Shown here: positions 53,189 to 61,337 of the stretch, piece by piece
How the letters are laid out: every line of letters starts with the position of its first letter
Numbering within the stretch: position 1 is the first letter of the stretch
Origin: Treponema_C sp050937815
GTDB lineage: Bacteria; Spirochaetota; Spirochaetia; Treponematales; Treponemataceae
NCBI RefSeq assembly: GCF_050937815.1
Contig: NZ_JACDIJ010000009.1
Coordinates: 26,188-90,187 of the forward strand
Direction: 5' to 3'
DNA length: 64,000 nt
Program-made: the position numbers and the translations under genes
Notes under the pieces: generated by a model
Seen by the model: the letters and a program-made list of their open reading frames with translations, nothing else
Databases searched by the model: none
What the model was told of the DNA's origin: nothing

Positions 53189-53845
53189 ATGGGAGGAATC
53201 TATAACACGGTGAACTTCCATTTGTATCATTATGCGGGCATCGGGCAGCGAAGCGACAGCGAGCTTCAAGCCAATAATCCGGTGAAGTATACGGATCCGA
53301 CGGGGAGGGAACTAGATACCGTTGTAAAAACTGTAGAAACAACTATAGATTTGGGTATAAAATTGGCTCCCTTATTTGAAGAACCTAATCCAGATAATCC
53401 GATGACTAAAGAAGAGGCGATACAGAATATAAATAATATACAGGGCTTGCTTAATAATATGGTAGGGCTTGCAAAAAAGGATACTGGGACTTTTGCTTTT
53501 ACTATTGTGCTGGAAGGACTTTGTACCGGTATTGCTTTTGATACAGGGTTAGTCGATGCTTTTGTGGATTTAAATGATAGCTTAAAAGAGAAAGGTCTTG
53601 ATATCATGAAGATGAAGTTTTCAGGTTCTATTAATTTATCTTCTAACGCAAACCTTAATTATACGACACAATTTGAACCAAGTTTTAACGGAGGTTTTAA
53701 CTTCAATATAAATTTCAGCGGTAATTTAAATGTAGCGATTGACAACGAAAACTCATTTACTCTTGGGACCTTAGCTGATATTACGATTCCATCTAAGCTA
53801 ATGCCAAGTATGCAACTTTCTTTTTCATATAAAACACGATTCTAA
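53189..53845 (+). CDS. Cassette 6: short Rhs tip with unknown beta-rich tail
   Basis: 218 residues. The tip is the same as cassette 5 up to NPVKYTDP, with the 33-bp insertion at 53240-53272, then TGRE and a different tail. The tail has a helical part (NNIQGLLNNMVGLAKKDTGTFAFTIVLEGLCTGIAFDTGL) and a strand-rich end with alternating Asn/Phe (NLNYTTQFEPSFNGGFNFNINFSGNLNV, MQLSFSYKTRF) that resembles a beta-hairpin or pore-forming element. Family unknown. Confidence 0.6.
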   Translation: MGGIYNTVNFHLYHYAGIGQRSDSELQANNPVKYTDPTGRELDTVVKTVETTIDLGIKLAPLFEEPNPDNPMTKEEAIQNINNIQGLLNNMVGLAKKDTGTFAFTIVLEGLCTGIAFDTGLVDAFVDLNDSLKEKGLDIMKMKFSGSINLSSNANLNYTTQFEPSFNGGFNFNINFSGNLNVAIDNENSFTLGTLADITIPSKLMPSMQLSFSYKTRF

Positions 53846-53868
53846 AAATATAGGAGGGTAAGATAAAC

Positions 53869-55104
53869 ATGATAGATTCTATAATTTTGAAAAAACAAAT
53901 TATATTTTTGACTTTTGCAATTGTGTTGTTTTTGACGAACTGTAAAACAATGGATAACGGTGAGCAAGAAGAAAGTGATGCAGAAGCGTATTCTATACCA
54001 CCTGAGCTACCGATTCCGGAACGATTGATTGAATTAGGGGAAAAATACCGTGAAGAAGGGGATAATTTAAAAGCCTTAGATTGTTTCAATGCTGCTATAA
54101 AAATAAATCCTTCTTATGCACCTGCCTATACGTATAGAGGACTGTTTTATATAAGAACAAAAGCATATACGGAGGCACTGAAAGATTTGGGAGAAGCAGT
54201 AAAATTAACCCCGTATCCTAATCCCAGAAGCAGAGAGGATGTGATGGCGTATATTTTTTACGGCCTTTGCCATTATGAGCTTGGCAACTACGAGCAAGCA
54301 ATACCGGTTTTTACAAAAACGGTAGAAAAAAATCCGTATTATGCAGATGCTTATAATTTCCGAGGGCTTGCATATTCCAAGTTGGGGCAATATGAGCAAG
54401 CATTGGAAGAATATACATTGGCAATACATTTCGGTAAGATCGTAAAAGGAGCCCAAGACGTATACTATCTGAATAGAGGTTGTATTTATGGTGTTCTAAA
54501 AGATTATAAAAAGGCTATCGATGATTTTACAAAATCCATAGAATTTAAAGCTGATAGTGCCGAAGTTTATGTTGAACGCGGCAATGCCTATAATTTTTTG
54601 GAAAAATATGATAAAGCATTGGAAGATTTTACTCATGCATTGATATTGAAAAGTAACTTGATGACGGCATATCTTGGCTGTGGAATGGTTTATTTTAATA
54701 TGGGAAAGTATGAAGAATCGGTTGCTGCATTTACAAAAGCGGAAGAAATAAATCCGTCCGTGTATGCCTATGGAGGGCGCGGTAGCGCACTGATTTACTT
54801 ACTAAAACATGAAGCGGCGGTAAACGATTTTAATCGGGCATTAAAATTAAAACCGATGGATGGGTCTCTTTATAAAATGCGCGGGGTTGCGTATTTAAAT
54901 TGGGGAAAATATCAAGAAGCAATACATGATTTTGATGAAAGTGTAAAATTGAATCCAAATGATTTGGAAACACGACAAGGCAGAGAAGAGGCATATAGAG
55001 CGTTGCATTCAATTATGGAAGGTTATACATTTATTTTACCGCCGTCAAAATTGCATGCGGAGATGAGTATACAAAACCAGCGTATCGCTAATCCCGATAG
55101 GTGA
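53869..55104 (+). CDS. Cassette 6 immunity candidate: TPR lipoprotein
   Basis: 411 residues. Lipobox FLTNC near residue 25; then about nine TPRs in a row (ALDCFNAAIKINPSYAPAYTYRGLFYIRTKAYTEALKDL, AYNFRGLAYSKLGQYEQALEEYTLAI, ...). AGGAGGG precedes the ATG. Large for an immunity protein, but it is in the immunity position and TPR/SEL1-type immunity proteins are known; alternatively an ordinary envelope TPR lipoprotein caught in the array. Confidence 0.6.
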   Translation: MIDSIILKKQIIFLTFAIVLFLTNCKTMDNGEQEESDAEAYSIPPELPIPERLIELGEKYREEGDNLKALDCFNAAIKINPSYAPAYTYRGLFYIRTKAYTEALKDLGEAVKLTPYPNPRSREDVMAYIFYGLCHYELGNYEQAIPVFTKTVEKNPYYADAYNFRGLAYSKLGQYEQALEEYTLAIHFGKIVKGAQDVYYLNRGCIYGVLKDYKKAIDDFTKSIEFKADSAEVYVERGNAYNFLEKYDKALEDFTHALILKSNLMTAYLGCGMVYFNMGKYEESVAAFTKAEEINPSVYAYGGRGSALIYLLKHEAAVNDFNRALKLKPMDGSLYKMRGVAYLNWGKYQEAIHDFDESVKLNPNDLETRQGREEAYRALHSIMEGYTFILPPSKLHAEMSIQNQRIANPDR

Positions 55105-55267
55105 AATATCTGTAGCTGTCGCAGGACAAAATGGAGAAGGTAGAAGAGCAAGTTTTAATACAAAAGATGGTTTTACAGTAGATGATGATATTCAAAATAC
55201 AGAATATGGGTTTGATACAATGCTATTACTAGGCCCCAAATTCAAGGACACCCAAGATGATGATTAA
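55067..55267 (+). pseudogene. Toxin tail remnant without Rhs tip
   Basis: An open frame overlapping the end of the TPR gene reads SVAVAGQNGEGRRASFNTKDGFTVDDDIQNTEYGF... and stops at 55267, overlapping the next small gene by 11 bp just as intact toxin/immunity pairs do. No start codon context or Rhs sequence, so it is likely the 3' relic of a lost cassette. Confidence 0.4.
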
Positions 55268-55675
55268 AAGAATGATAATTATTTTCTTTTGTACTATTTT
55301 TTTTGTTTTTTCTTTTTTTGGAATAATTCATATTTTTTATCCAGAACTGGAGATTACACAAGAATATAAAATTAAAATGATTGCTATTATTAAAAAGCTA
55401 TCTATAGAAATGCTGGCTGAAAATGAAATATTTTACGCTGAGAGTGATTTATATTTTATCAAAGAAGATTCTGTCACTCGCGTCGTACACGGAAACCAAA
55501 GGGAGAGAAAATAGTTGAATCCGGTACCTATAAATATAAAGTAAGCGGTTCGGAAAATATTTTTACGGTTAAGTGGAATAAGTTCTTTGACGAAGACGAA
55601 ATCGAAATACAGGCAATTTATCTTCTTGATAAAAGAACAGGTAAGAAAGTGACTTTGCATACGAATGATACTTAG
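55257..55675 (+). pseudogene. Frameshifted immunity candidate (membrane-anchored)
   Basis: It begins with a membrane segment (KRMIIIFFCTIFFVFSFFGIIHIFY) and stops at 55514. The adjacent frame continues without a gap (KGEKIVESGTYKYKVSGSENIFTVKW...TGKKVTLHTNDT) to 55675, which looks like the missing soluble half. A single-base change near 55470-55510 would join them to ~138 residues. Confidence 0.5.
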
Positions 55676-55914
55676 ATGCATTGAGCGGGTGAAATTATAT
55701 ATAAATTACTTTATATCTATAAACAGCATTTTACGTCCGTGTCAAATGCTTAAACGGAACACGCATTTGTGCGGGCGTTCAGCTGTTCTAAAAATATTTT
55801 GCAAGTCTGCGGCAGCGACTTTTGCAAACTCGTTAGACAAAAAAATAAAATTACCGCAACAGCCTGTAGACAACAGGATTTTTGTATCATACAATAGTTG
55901 AAGGTACTTTAGAA

Positions 55915-56076
55915 ACATTTATATAAGCGCGTGAGGGATTGCAGTGGAAATGCCCGGCAACCCAGGAACATATCGCCAGGCATTGAAACGGAAAGCCCGA
56001 CCCTTTAGCTGCCAAACCCTTGCAGCCAAAGGGGCACGCCCATACAAAGAAGGTATAGGAAACGGCAGAAGGTAGG
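55915..56076 (+). repeat. Hairpin-mosaic leader of cassette 7
   Basis: It begins TTTAGAAACATTTATATAAG, then the anchor GCGTGAGGGATTGCAG, AATGCC...GGCATT, GAAAGCCCGACCC, and the CACGCCCATACAAAG segment. The stretch CAACAGGATTTTTGTATCA just before it (55871) recurs before copy 2 at 58801. No gene in 55676-56163. Confidence 0.65.
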
Positions 56077-56157
56077 CGAGTTTTTACAGACGCAATACAG
56101 AGTAGTCCAAGCGGCTGTAAAAACTCGGTAAGCACGGCTCACGCAAGGGAGCCGTGC
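56077..56157 (+). repeat. Two-hairpin unit, cassette 7 copy
   Basis: As in cassettes 5 and 6 but one A shorter in the 3' arm of hairpin 1. It joins the Rhs tip at a slightly different point (GGCGGAATGGATGG). Confidence 0.75.
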
Positions 56158-56163
56158 GGCGGA

Positions 56164-56862
56164 ATGGATGGAATCTATAATACAGTCAACTTTCATTTGT
56201 ACCATTACGCGGGCAATAATCCGATTAGATATACAGATCCGACGGGAAAGGCGGTTATTGTATATATGAAATATGGTTTAATTGGAGGTAATGAGAACGA
56301 CAAATATGTGGTTCGTAGTCAGAATTATTTTGAAACAGCAGTGTTTGATAAAATACAATCAGCGGCATATCCAATTCTTGGTAAAACTTTAGTCAATCTT
56401 CAATATAAAACTAATGGAGAATATAAAATAAACGAAGATGGGAAAAAGGGAGTTGATTATACATCTATTAGTCTGTCGGCTACTTCTATTGCCGGTGATT
56501 TGAAGTTGTCGAGTTTTTTTGAAAAAGCTGGTGCCGTTGTAAGCTTTCTAAATTGGCTCGGAGTAGGGAAAAGTCTGGTAAATGCATATTTAAATTTGAA
56601 ATCTTTTGCATTAGAAGATTTGACTTGTAGTTTGTTTGTGAATGAATTAAGTTCGAATTCACCGCAAATAACTGAAAAGTTATATTTGTTTGCAAAGAAA
56701 AGGCTTACAGACTTAGAATTTATATCAAAATTGTCTGTAGACTATGATTATCTTGGCTCTATAACAAGTTATAATTTTTCAGACCCTATTGATCTTGAAG
56801 TGATCAAAAGTGATATAAATAATTATAAACGAGAATTAATGTACGGAGTCAATTATGAATAA
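56164..56862 (+). CDS. Cassette 7: short Rhs tip with unknown tail
   Basis: 232 residues. The tip DGIYNTVNFHLYHYAGNNPIRYTDPTGK lacks the 33-bp insertion. The ~205-residue tail begins AVIVYMKYGLIGGNENDKYVV, has one hydrophobic segment (KAGAVVSFLNWLGVGKSLVNAYL) and ends in a charged helical part. Family unknown. Its stop overlaps the next gene by 8 bp. Confidence 0.6.
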   Translation: MDGIYNTVNFHLYHYAGNNPIRYTDPTGKAVIVYMKYGLIGGNENDKYVVRSQNYFETAVFDKIQSAAYPILGKTLVNLQYKTNGEYKINEDGKKGVDYTSISLSATSIAGDLKLSSFFEKAGAVVSFLNWLGVGKSLVNAYLNLKSFALEDLTCSLFVNELSSNSPQITEKLYLFAKKRLTDLEFISKLSVDYDYLGSITSYNFSDPIDLEVIKSDINNYKRELMYGVNYE

Positions 56863-57037
56863 TGGAGTTTACTTTTGTAAAGTCTTATTTATGGGTGAAC
56901 TGCTTATTATTATTTCTGCACTACCTCATTTTTTCATAAGGCGATTGCCGCCTAAGTTAATAGGTCTTGGATGTATTCTTTTTTCTGTAGTTTGGCTTTT
57001 TTTAAGTATTTATATTGTATTTTTTAGAGAGTTGTAG
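56855..57037 (+). CDS. Cassette 7 immunity candidate: small membrane protein
   Basis: 60 residues with two hydrophobic spans (about 8-27 and 36-56) separated by RRLPPK. It overlaps the toxin 3' end by 8 bp. Confidence 0.6.
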   Translation: MNNGVYFCKVLFMGELLIIISALPHFFIRRLPPKLIGLGCILFSVVWLFLSIYIVFFREL

Positions 57038-57128
57038 AAAAAACATGCAAAAATATGAATTAAAAAATTTTTTAAAGGTATGACATTATTTTTATTTGGA
57101 TTATTTATTGACACTTTATAATACACAT

Positions 57129-57251
57129 GCACAATATAATCTGACAATGTCAAGCGAACAGTTATACAACAATTTTAAGAAAAGATGGAAACAAGATCTC
57201 CGTATTTCAAATTGGAATGATAAAGAGCATTCCTTTACAGTTGACTATTAA
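57129..57251 (+). pseudogene. Short toxin tail remnant
   Basis: A 40-codon piece (AQYNLTMSSEQLYNNFKKRW...NDKEHSFTVDY) with no start or Rhs tip, ending 11 bp before an immunity-type lipoprotein gene. The rest of 57038-57262 is AT-rich with nothing recognisable. Confidence 0.35.
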
Positions 57252-57262
57252 GGGCGAAGACT

Positions 57263-57772
57263 ATGAAAAAGTATATTTCTATTTTTATTATTATGATAAT
57301 ACCTTTATTAGGTTGCAGGGGAAAAGAAAGAATGGGCTTTATCAACAGGGATAAATTAAATTTACAGATGGCCGAAAAAATTGTAAATTGCATAAATGCT
57401 AGAGATGTCGAGGGGTTGTATGGCTTGTTCTCTGAAGATGTCAGAAACAATGATTTGACACTAAACGAAGATATAAGAAAAATATATCAGTATTTAAATG
57501 GACAAATCGAAACATATGAAAAATGGGCAGTCGGCAGTACGACAGATATTGAAAAAGGGCAAAATGCAACCTATTATTATTCAGCTTTTAAAATTATGAT
57601 TAATAGAATTGAATACTATTTGTATTATATCTACTATCCTAAGAATGATTTTCGTTCAACAGCAATAGGTTTGAAAAGTCTAAAGATTGTTAAAGTTGAA
57701 GAGAATGATGAATATTTTTGCTATTGGCCAGATATGGAACAAGGAGTTTTTCTACCCGATGAAGCAGAATAA
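57263..57772 (+). CDS. Immunity-type lipoprotein (DUF5104-like)
   Basis: 169 residues. Lipobox IIPLLGC near residue 18; then MAEKIVNCINARDVEGLYGLFSEDVRNND and EDIRKIYQYLNGQIETYEKW, the pattern of DUF5104 lipoproteins (an NTF2-like fold in my reading). It follows a tip-less toxin relic. Confidence 0.6.
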   Translation: MKKYISIFIIMIIPLLGCRGKERMGFINRDKLNLQMAEKIVNCINARDVEGLYGLFSEDVRNNDLTLNEDIRKIYQYLNGQIETYEKWAVGSTTDIEKGQNATYYYSAFKIMINRIEYYLYYIYYPKNDFRSTAIGLKSLKIVKVEENDEYFCYWPDMEQGVFLPDEAE

Positions 57773-57947
57773 TCCTGATGTAATAAAAGCAATTGTGGCA
57801 GGTATTGCTGTATACAAAAATAAACGGTTAGACAGGTATTTTTCACAAACGGATTGGGTTAAAGCTATAAGAGATTATTTCTTTTGTCGGAACGATACTG
57901 ACTACTTTAAACTTTACAATGAAGTAATGGCAGGAACGTATGATTGA
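57759..57947 (+). pseudogene. Toxin tail remnant (62 codons)
   Basis: From an ATG overlapping the lipoprotein's end: KQNNPDVIKAIVAGIAVYKNKRLDRYFSQTDWVKAIRDYFFCRND...EVMAGTYD. Its stop overlaps the next small membrane gene by 8 bp, as in complete pairs, but no Rhs tip precedes it. It could also be a small independent gene. Confidence 0.4.
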
Positions 57948-58131
57948 GTATTTTCAACAAGCCTTTTTTATTCTTTCTTTTTTAGTGATGTTACCGTTTT
58001 TATTAAAATTACGCGATATTTTATACGGTATAAAGAAACCATCCGATTTGACTCAAAATCCTTTGTTGATATTCTTTGCCGTATTAGGGTTTATAGGTAT
58101 ATTATATATATTAAAAATTAATGGTTTTTAA
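57940..58131 (+). CDS. Small membrane protein, immunity candidate
   Basis: 63 residues, two hydrophobic spans (about 7-24 and 42-60) around a KLRDILYGIKKPSDL loop. Overlaps the preceding toxin relic. 58132-58213 holds only a ribosome site for the next gene. Confidence 0.55.
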   Translation: MIEYFQQAFFILSFLVMLPFLLKLRDILYGIKKPSDLTQNPLLIFFAVLGFIGILYILKINGF

Positions 58132-58213
58132 ATCTTAATAATCGGAAACCGCCACGCAAATAAATGGCCCACATATCTCCGATAATTATATAAATACACT
58201 CTGGAGGTTTTTT

Positions 58214-58756
58214 GTGAAAATGAAAAATAAATGTTTCTTGAATCGTTTTAAAGTTATATCGGTTTTATTATTGTATTTTGGAATTGCAATTTTATATTTA
58301 TCGTGTGAAAATAAATATAATCCGTTAAATGATAAAAGTATTATACCGAATATTAAGCTTTTAGATAATCAATGGAAGTTTATTTTAACAATCTACTATA
58401 ACCCTGTTACGTATTTAGATAGACCTCTTGAGCTGGGCGAAATAAGAGATGGAAGATTTGAAATAAAAAAAGAATACGTGTTTTATGAACGTTCTTTTCC
58501 TCATTTTCTTTCATCGGTATTTTCTGAAGCACCTGTTTTACTTACCAAACAGAAAATAGAACAAGCCAGATATTCTAATTTTGTCTTTACATTATGTGAA
58601 ATTAGAAATGAGGAAGGTAAACTTTTGCTGTGGTATACATATGACGATAATTCTGCCGAACCGAATATGCTTTTGAATGGTAATGCTATTGTAAAAAATA
58701 GAAAATTATGTAATTTTACGAAATCTATTTTGAAAAATGCTTGTAGCCCCGAATAA
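58214..58756 (+). CDS. Lipoprotein, orphan immunity candidate
   Basis: 180 residues. Lipobox ILYLSC near residue 30, mature part beta-rich. GGAGG six bases upstream favours the GTG at 58214 over the ATG two codons later. No toxin precedes it, so either its toxin was lost or it is an unrelated lipoprotein. Confidence 0.55.
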   Translation: MKMKNKCFLNRFKVISVLLLYFGIAILYLSCENKYNPLNDKSIIPNIKLLDNQWKFILTIYYNPVTYLDRPLELGEIRDGRFEIKKEYVFYERSFPHFLSSVFSEAPVLLTKQKIEQARYSNFVFTLCEIRNEEGKLLLWYTYDDNSAEPNMLLNGNAIVKNRKLCNFTKSILKNACSPE

Positions 58757-59106
58757 AGTGAATACTTTTTATTGTTCAAAAATTATTTTTTTACGCTAGA
58801 CAACAGGATTTTTGTATCATACAATAGTTGCAGGTAGTTTAGAAATGTTTATGTAAGCGCGTGAGGGATTGCAGTGGTGTGCAAGCGGGCATCTTAAATA
58901 TCGCTGCCCGCTTGCGCTACATTGCTTTAAGTTCGCACATTTGAAAATGTACTCACACTTAAAGATGTTATCGAGCGTAAGCGGGAACCCCGAAAAGCGG
59001 TTCAACACTGTACTTTCGTGTACAGTGTTGAACACGAGTTTCACCTATGTGAAACTCGCGACAAGCAACGTAATCGTGCCGTCCGTAGCACGAAGCTGCC
59101 AAGGCC

Positions 59107-59135
59107 TTGCAGCTAAAGGGAAACGCCCTTATAAT
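59107..59135 (+). promoter_or_regulatory. Cassette 8 promoter
   Basis: TTGCAG (59107-59112), a 17-bp spacer and TATAAT (59130-59135). The ATG at 59143 is eight bases past the -10 box, giving a leaderless or near-leaderless transcript as predicted for cassette 4. Confidence 0.6.
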
Positions 59136-59142
59136 AAAGAAT

Positions 59143-60195
59143 ATGGAAGCAGGTAGGCGAGTTTTTTCAGACGCAACACAGAACAGTCCGAGCGGCTGTA
59201 AAAAACTCGGTAAGCACGGCTCACGCAAGAGAGCCGTGCGGCGAAGCGCCCACTTAATAACCGATTACAAAGGGGACGAGTACGAGAGAGTAGAATACAC
59301 ACCCTACGGAGAGTATTGGATAGAAAAAAGAGCGACGGAGAACAGAACCCTGCCGTTTAAATTCACCGGCAAAGAGCGCGATGAGGAAACGGGACTGTAT
59401 TATTACGGCGCACGGTACCTGGACGCTAAAACATCACGCTGGCTGACCACAGATCCGGCGCTGGGGGAGTATATGGCGGGAAATTCTAATGGAATGTCCG
59501 GTGGTATTTTTAATACCATTAATTTCAACCTTTACCATTACGCCGGAAACAATCCAATTAGATATACTGATCCGACGGGAATGGAAAGTTCCGATGAAAT
59601 TATGCAACAAATAAAATCACTGCAGGCAGAGATGGCAAACAGTATGAATGAGGGGCAGGAAATAACAACATCACAGATGGATATTTTTAATTCATTGATG
59701 GGAGATTATAATAGAGCTATAATTGATGAAGGACGATTAAATGTAGATGATTATATAGAAAATGGAACGATAACAACCGACTTTGAAGAAGCACAAGATG
59801 CGATTGGAAATTATAGAGTAAATTTTCATACAGGAATAGATGTTGTAGGCGGAGATTTAAAAACTCCATTTTTTATAAGAGGTATAGGCGGAAGTGATAC
59901 AGGGTCAAATGAAAAAACGTTTGAAATTATAGGAACAGATTTAAAAATGCGAGTGTTACATGGAGATGCCAATGGTTTAAAAATGAGTCAGGATTTTTAT
60001 AAGCCGGGGGATACAGTTATGTCGTTTCCGAAAAAAAATAATTTCAGCATAGCAAGTACAGGACGACATTTTCATATTGAATTATCAAATGGAAGTAATT
60101 TTGTAAATCCATTTACTTTAAAGCAAAGTTCTAAAGAATTTTGCACAACATTTGATGGAGGAAAAACATGGATACCAAGAACTACAAAATTTTAG
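59143..60195 (+). CDS. Cassette 8: long Rhs tip with M23-type peptidase tail
   Basis: 350 residues. The translated two-hairpin unit and Rhs core as in cassette 4, ending NPIRYTDPTGM. The tail (about 147-350) has a helical linker, then NFHTGIDVVGG (H-x3-D), VLHGDANGLKM, and STGRHFHIELSNGS (H-x-H), the two zinc-binding motifs of M23/LytM endopeptidases. It would cut peptidoglycan cross-bridges or stems. The matching immunity gene has a signal peptide. The start could also be TTG 59107, but that is the -35 box. Confidence 0.75.
   Translation: MEAGRRVFSDATQNSPSGCKKLGKHGSRKRAVRRSAHLITDYKGDEYERVEYTPYGEYWIEKRATENRTLPFKFTGKERDEETGLYYYGARYLDAKTSRWLTTDPALGEYMAGNSNGMSGGIFNTINFNLYHYAGNNPIRYTDPTGMESSDEIMQQIKSLQAEMANSMNEGQEITTSQMDIFNSLMGDYNRAIIDEGRLNVDDYIENGTITTDFEEAQDAIGNYRVNFHTGIDVVGGDLKTPFFIRGIGGSDTGSNEKTFEIIGTDLKMRVLHGDANGLKMSQDFYKPGDTVMSFPKKNNFSIASTGRHFHIELSNGSNFVNPFTLKQSSKEFCTTFDGGKTWIPRTTKF
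59158..59239 (+). repeat. Two-hairpin unit, cassette 8 copy
   Basis: CGAGTTTTTTCAG...CTGTAAAAAACTCG, GTAA, GCACGGCTC...GAGCCGTGC, in frame with the Rhs core. Confidence 0.75.
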
Positions 60196-60650
60196 TTTTA
60201 TTTCTTTTATTTTCTATTCATACTTATGGGGAAAATAATATGGAAAGAATGTGTGGAGTTTGGGCAGAAAAATCTACTGAAAACAAAATAGATTATGCCG
60301 TTTCAATAACAAAACTACAGAAAAATACATATTTTGTTATTTATACCAGCAATTTTGAGAAACATGTATTAGATTTTTCTACAGTTGGTTATGAAAAAGA
60401 TAATAAGATTTACATAAGAATAAACGAAGAGCGTGAATTTTATGTGGTTTTAAAAGAAGCTTCTGATACTAAACATGATATAATATATGTTTTGTGGAAT
60501 CATGATTTTCCAGATGCAATCTTTGGAGATGTGCCGTTAAAACGAGTTGAATATTTATATGATGATATTTTACAAGAAAAAGAAAAACAACAGGCAAAAG
60601 AGAGCTATGAAAAAAACTTAAAAGAATGGATATTAAATCATAATTATTAA
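60168..60650 (+). CDS. Cassette 8 immunity candidate: secreted protein
   Basis: 160 residues with a signal peptide (NYKILVLFLLFSIHTYG). The mature protein is beta-rich (YAVSITKLQKNTYFVIYTS, KIYIRINEEREFYVVLKE) with a charged helical end. GGAGG six bases before the ATG; overlaps the toxin by 28 bp. A periplasmic inhibitor is what an M23 toxin would require. Confidence 0.65.
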   Translation: MDTKNYKILVLFLLFSIHTYGENNMERMCGVWAEKSTENKIDYAVSITKLQKNTYFVIYTSNFEKHVLDFSTVGYEKDNKIYIRINEEREFYVVLKEASDTKHDIIYVLWNHDFPDAIFGDVPLKRVEYLYDDILQEKEKQQAKESYEKNLKEWILNHNY

Positions 60651-60659
60651 AATCTTTAT

Positions 60660-61337
60660 TTGATAATGAAATATAAAATGATAAAAGCTATCTGTTACCT
60701 GGACGCGAAAACATCAAGGTGGCTGACAACGGATCCCGCGTTGGGGGATTACATCCCCATGGCGCCCGTGAATGATGAGGCGAAAAAGCATAATCAGAAC
60801 TTGCCGGGCATGGGTGGAATATATAACACGGTGAACTTCCACCTGTATCATTATGCGGGGAATAATCCTATTAAGTATACGGATCCGACGGGGAAAGCAG
60901 ATAGAAAAAATCATTTTACAGTTGAAGAAGTTTATTTTTGGGGATACGGAACAATTGATACAAATTTAAATGGATATAGTTTCAACTTTCAAGAGATTGT
61001 TTATGGGGACAGTCTTGCAATATCAAAAGAAATTGAAAATGTAAAAATTCAAATGGATGATCAGTTTAATAATGGAAAAATTAGTGTTACAAAAGATACT
61101 TTAATTCATTTATCAATGAGTAATACGAACAATACCTATGAAGATATTGAATTAATTCAGAATATTAAAGGAAATATTTATTTTTCAAATCAGCAAGCCC
61201 CAGATCAATTCTTAAATAAAAAAAGATCAACTTATTTTTATTATGTATCCGAAAAATATTATATATATACTAATAATCAAACAGGGGATAGGTATTTGCT
61301 TGATAAAAATAATAAGGTGGTTACACAAATTGAATAA
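60660..61337 (+). CDS. Cassette 9: Rhs tip with unknown tail
   Basis: 225 residues. Rhs homology begins abruptly near 60695 (YLDAKTSRWLTTDPALGDYIPMAPVNDEAKKHNQ...), no leader repeat, no 33-bp insertion, ending NPIKYTDPTGK. The ~135-residue tail is polar and strand-rich (VEEVYFWGYGTIDTNLNGYSFNFQEIVYGD, TYFYYVSEKYYIYTNNQTGDRYLLDKNN). Family unknown. Confidence 0.6.
   Translation: MIMKYKMIKAICYLDAKTSRWLTTDPALGDYIPMAPVNDEAKKHNQNLPGMGGIYNTVNFHLYHYAGNNPIKYTDPTGKADRKNHFTVEEVYFWGYGTIDTNLNGYSFNFQEIVYGDSLAISKEIENVKIQMDDQFNNGKISVTKDTLIHLSMSNTNNTYEDIELIQNIKGNIYFSNQQAPDQFLNKKRSTYFYYVSEKYYIYTNNQTGDRYLLDKNNKVVTQIE

Larger units (their letters stand above)
58838..59475 (+). repeat. Long direct repeat copy 2
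   Basis: Same hairpin chain, two-hairpin unit and Rhs core as 49909-50600, lacking ~55 bases just before the -10 box. Arm changes in one hairpin (CACATAGGTG to CACCTATGTG) stay roughly symmetrical. 58757-59142 holds no gene. Confidence 0.8.

Noticed and set aside
49909..59475. Repeated units read as a CRISPR array
   Set aside because: Repeats are hundreds of bp apart, palindromic and interspersed with genes; there are no uniform short spacers and no cas genes.
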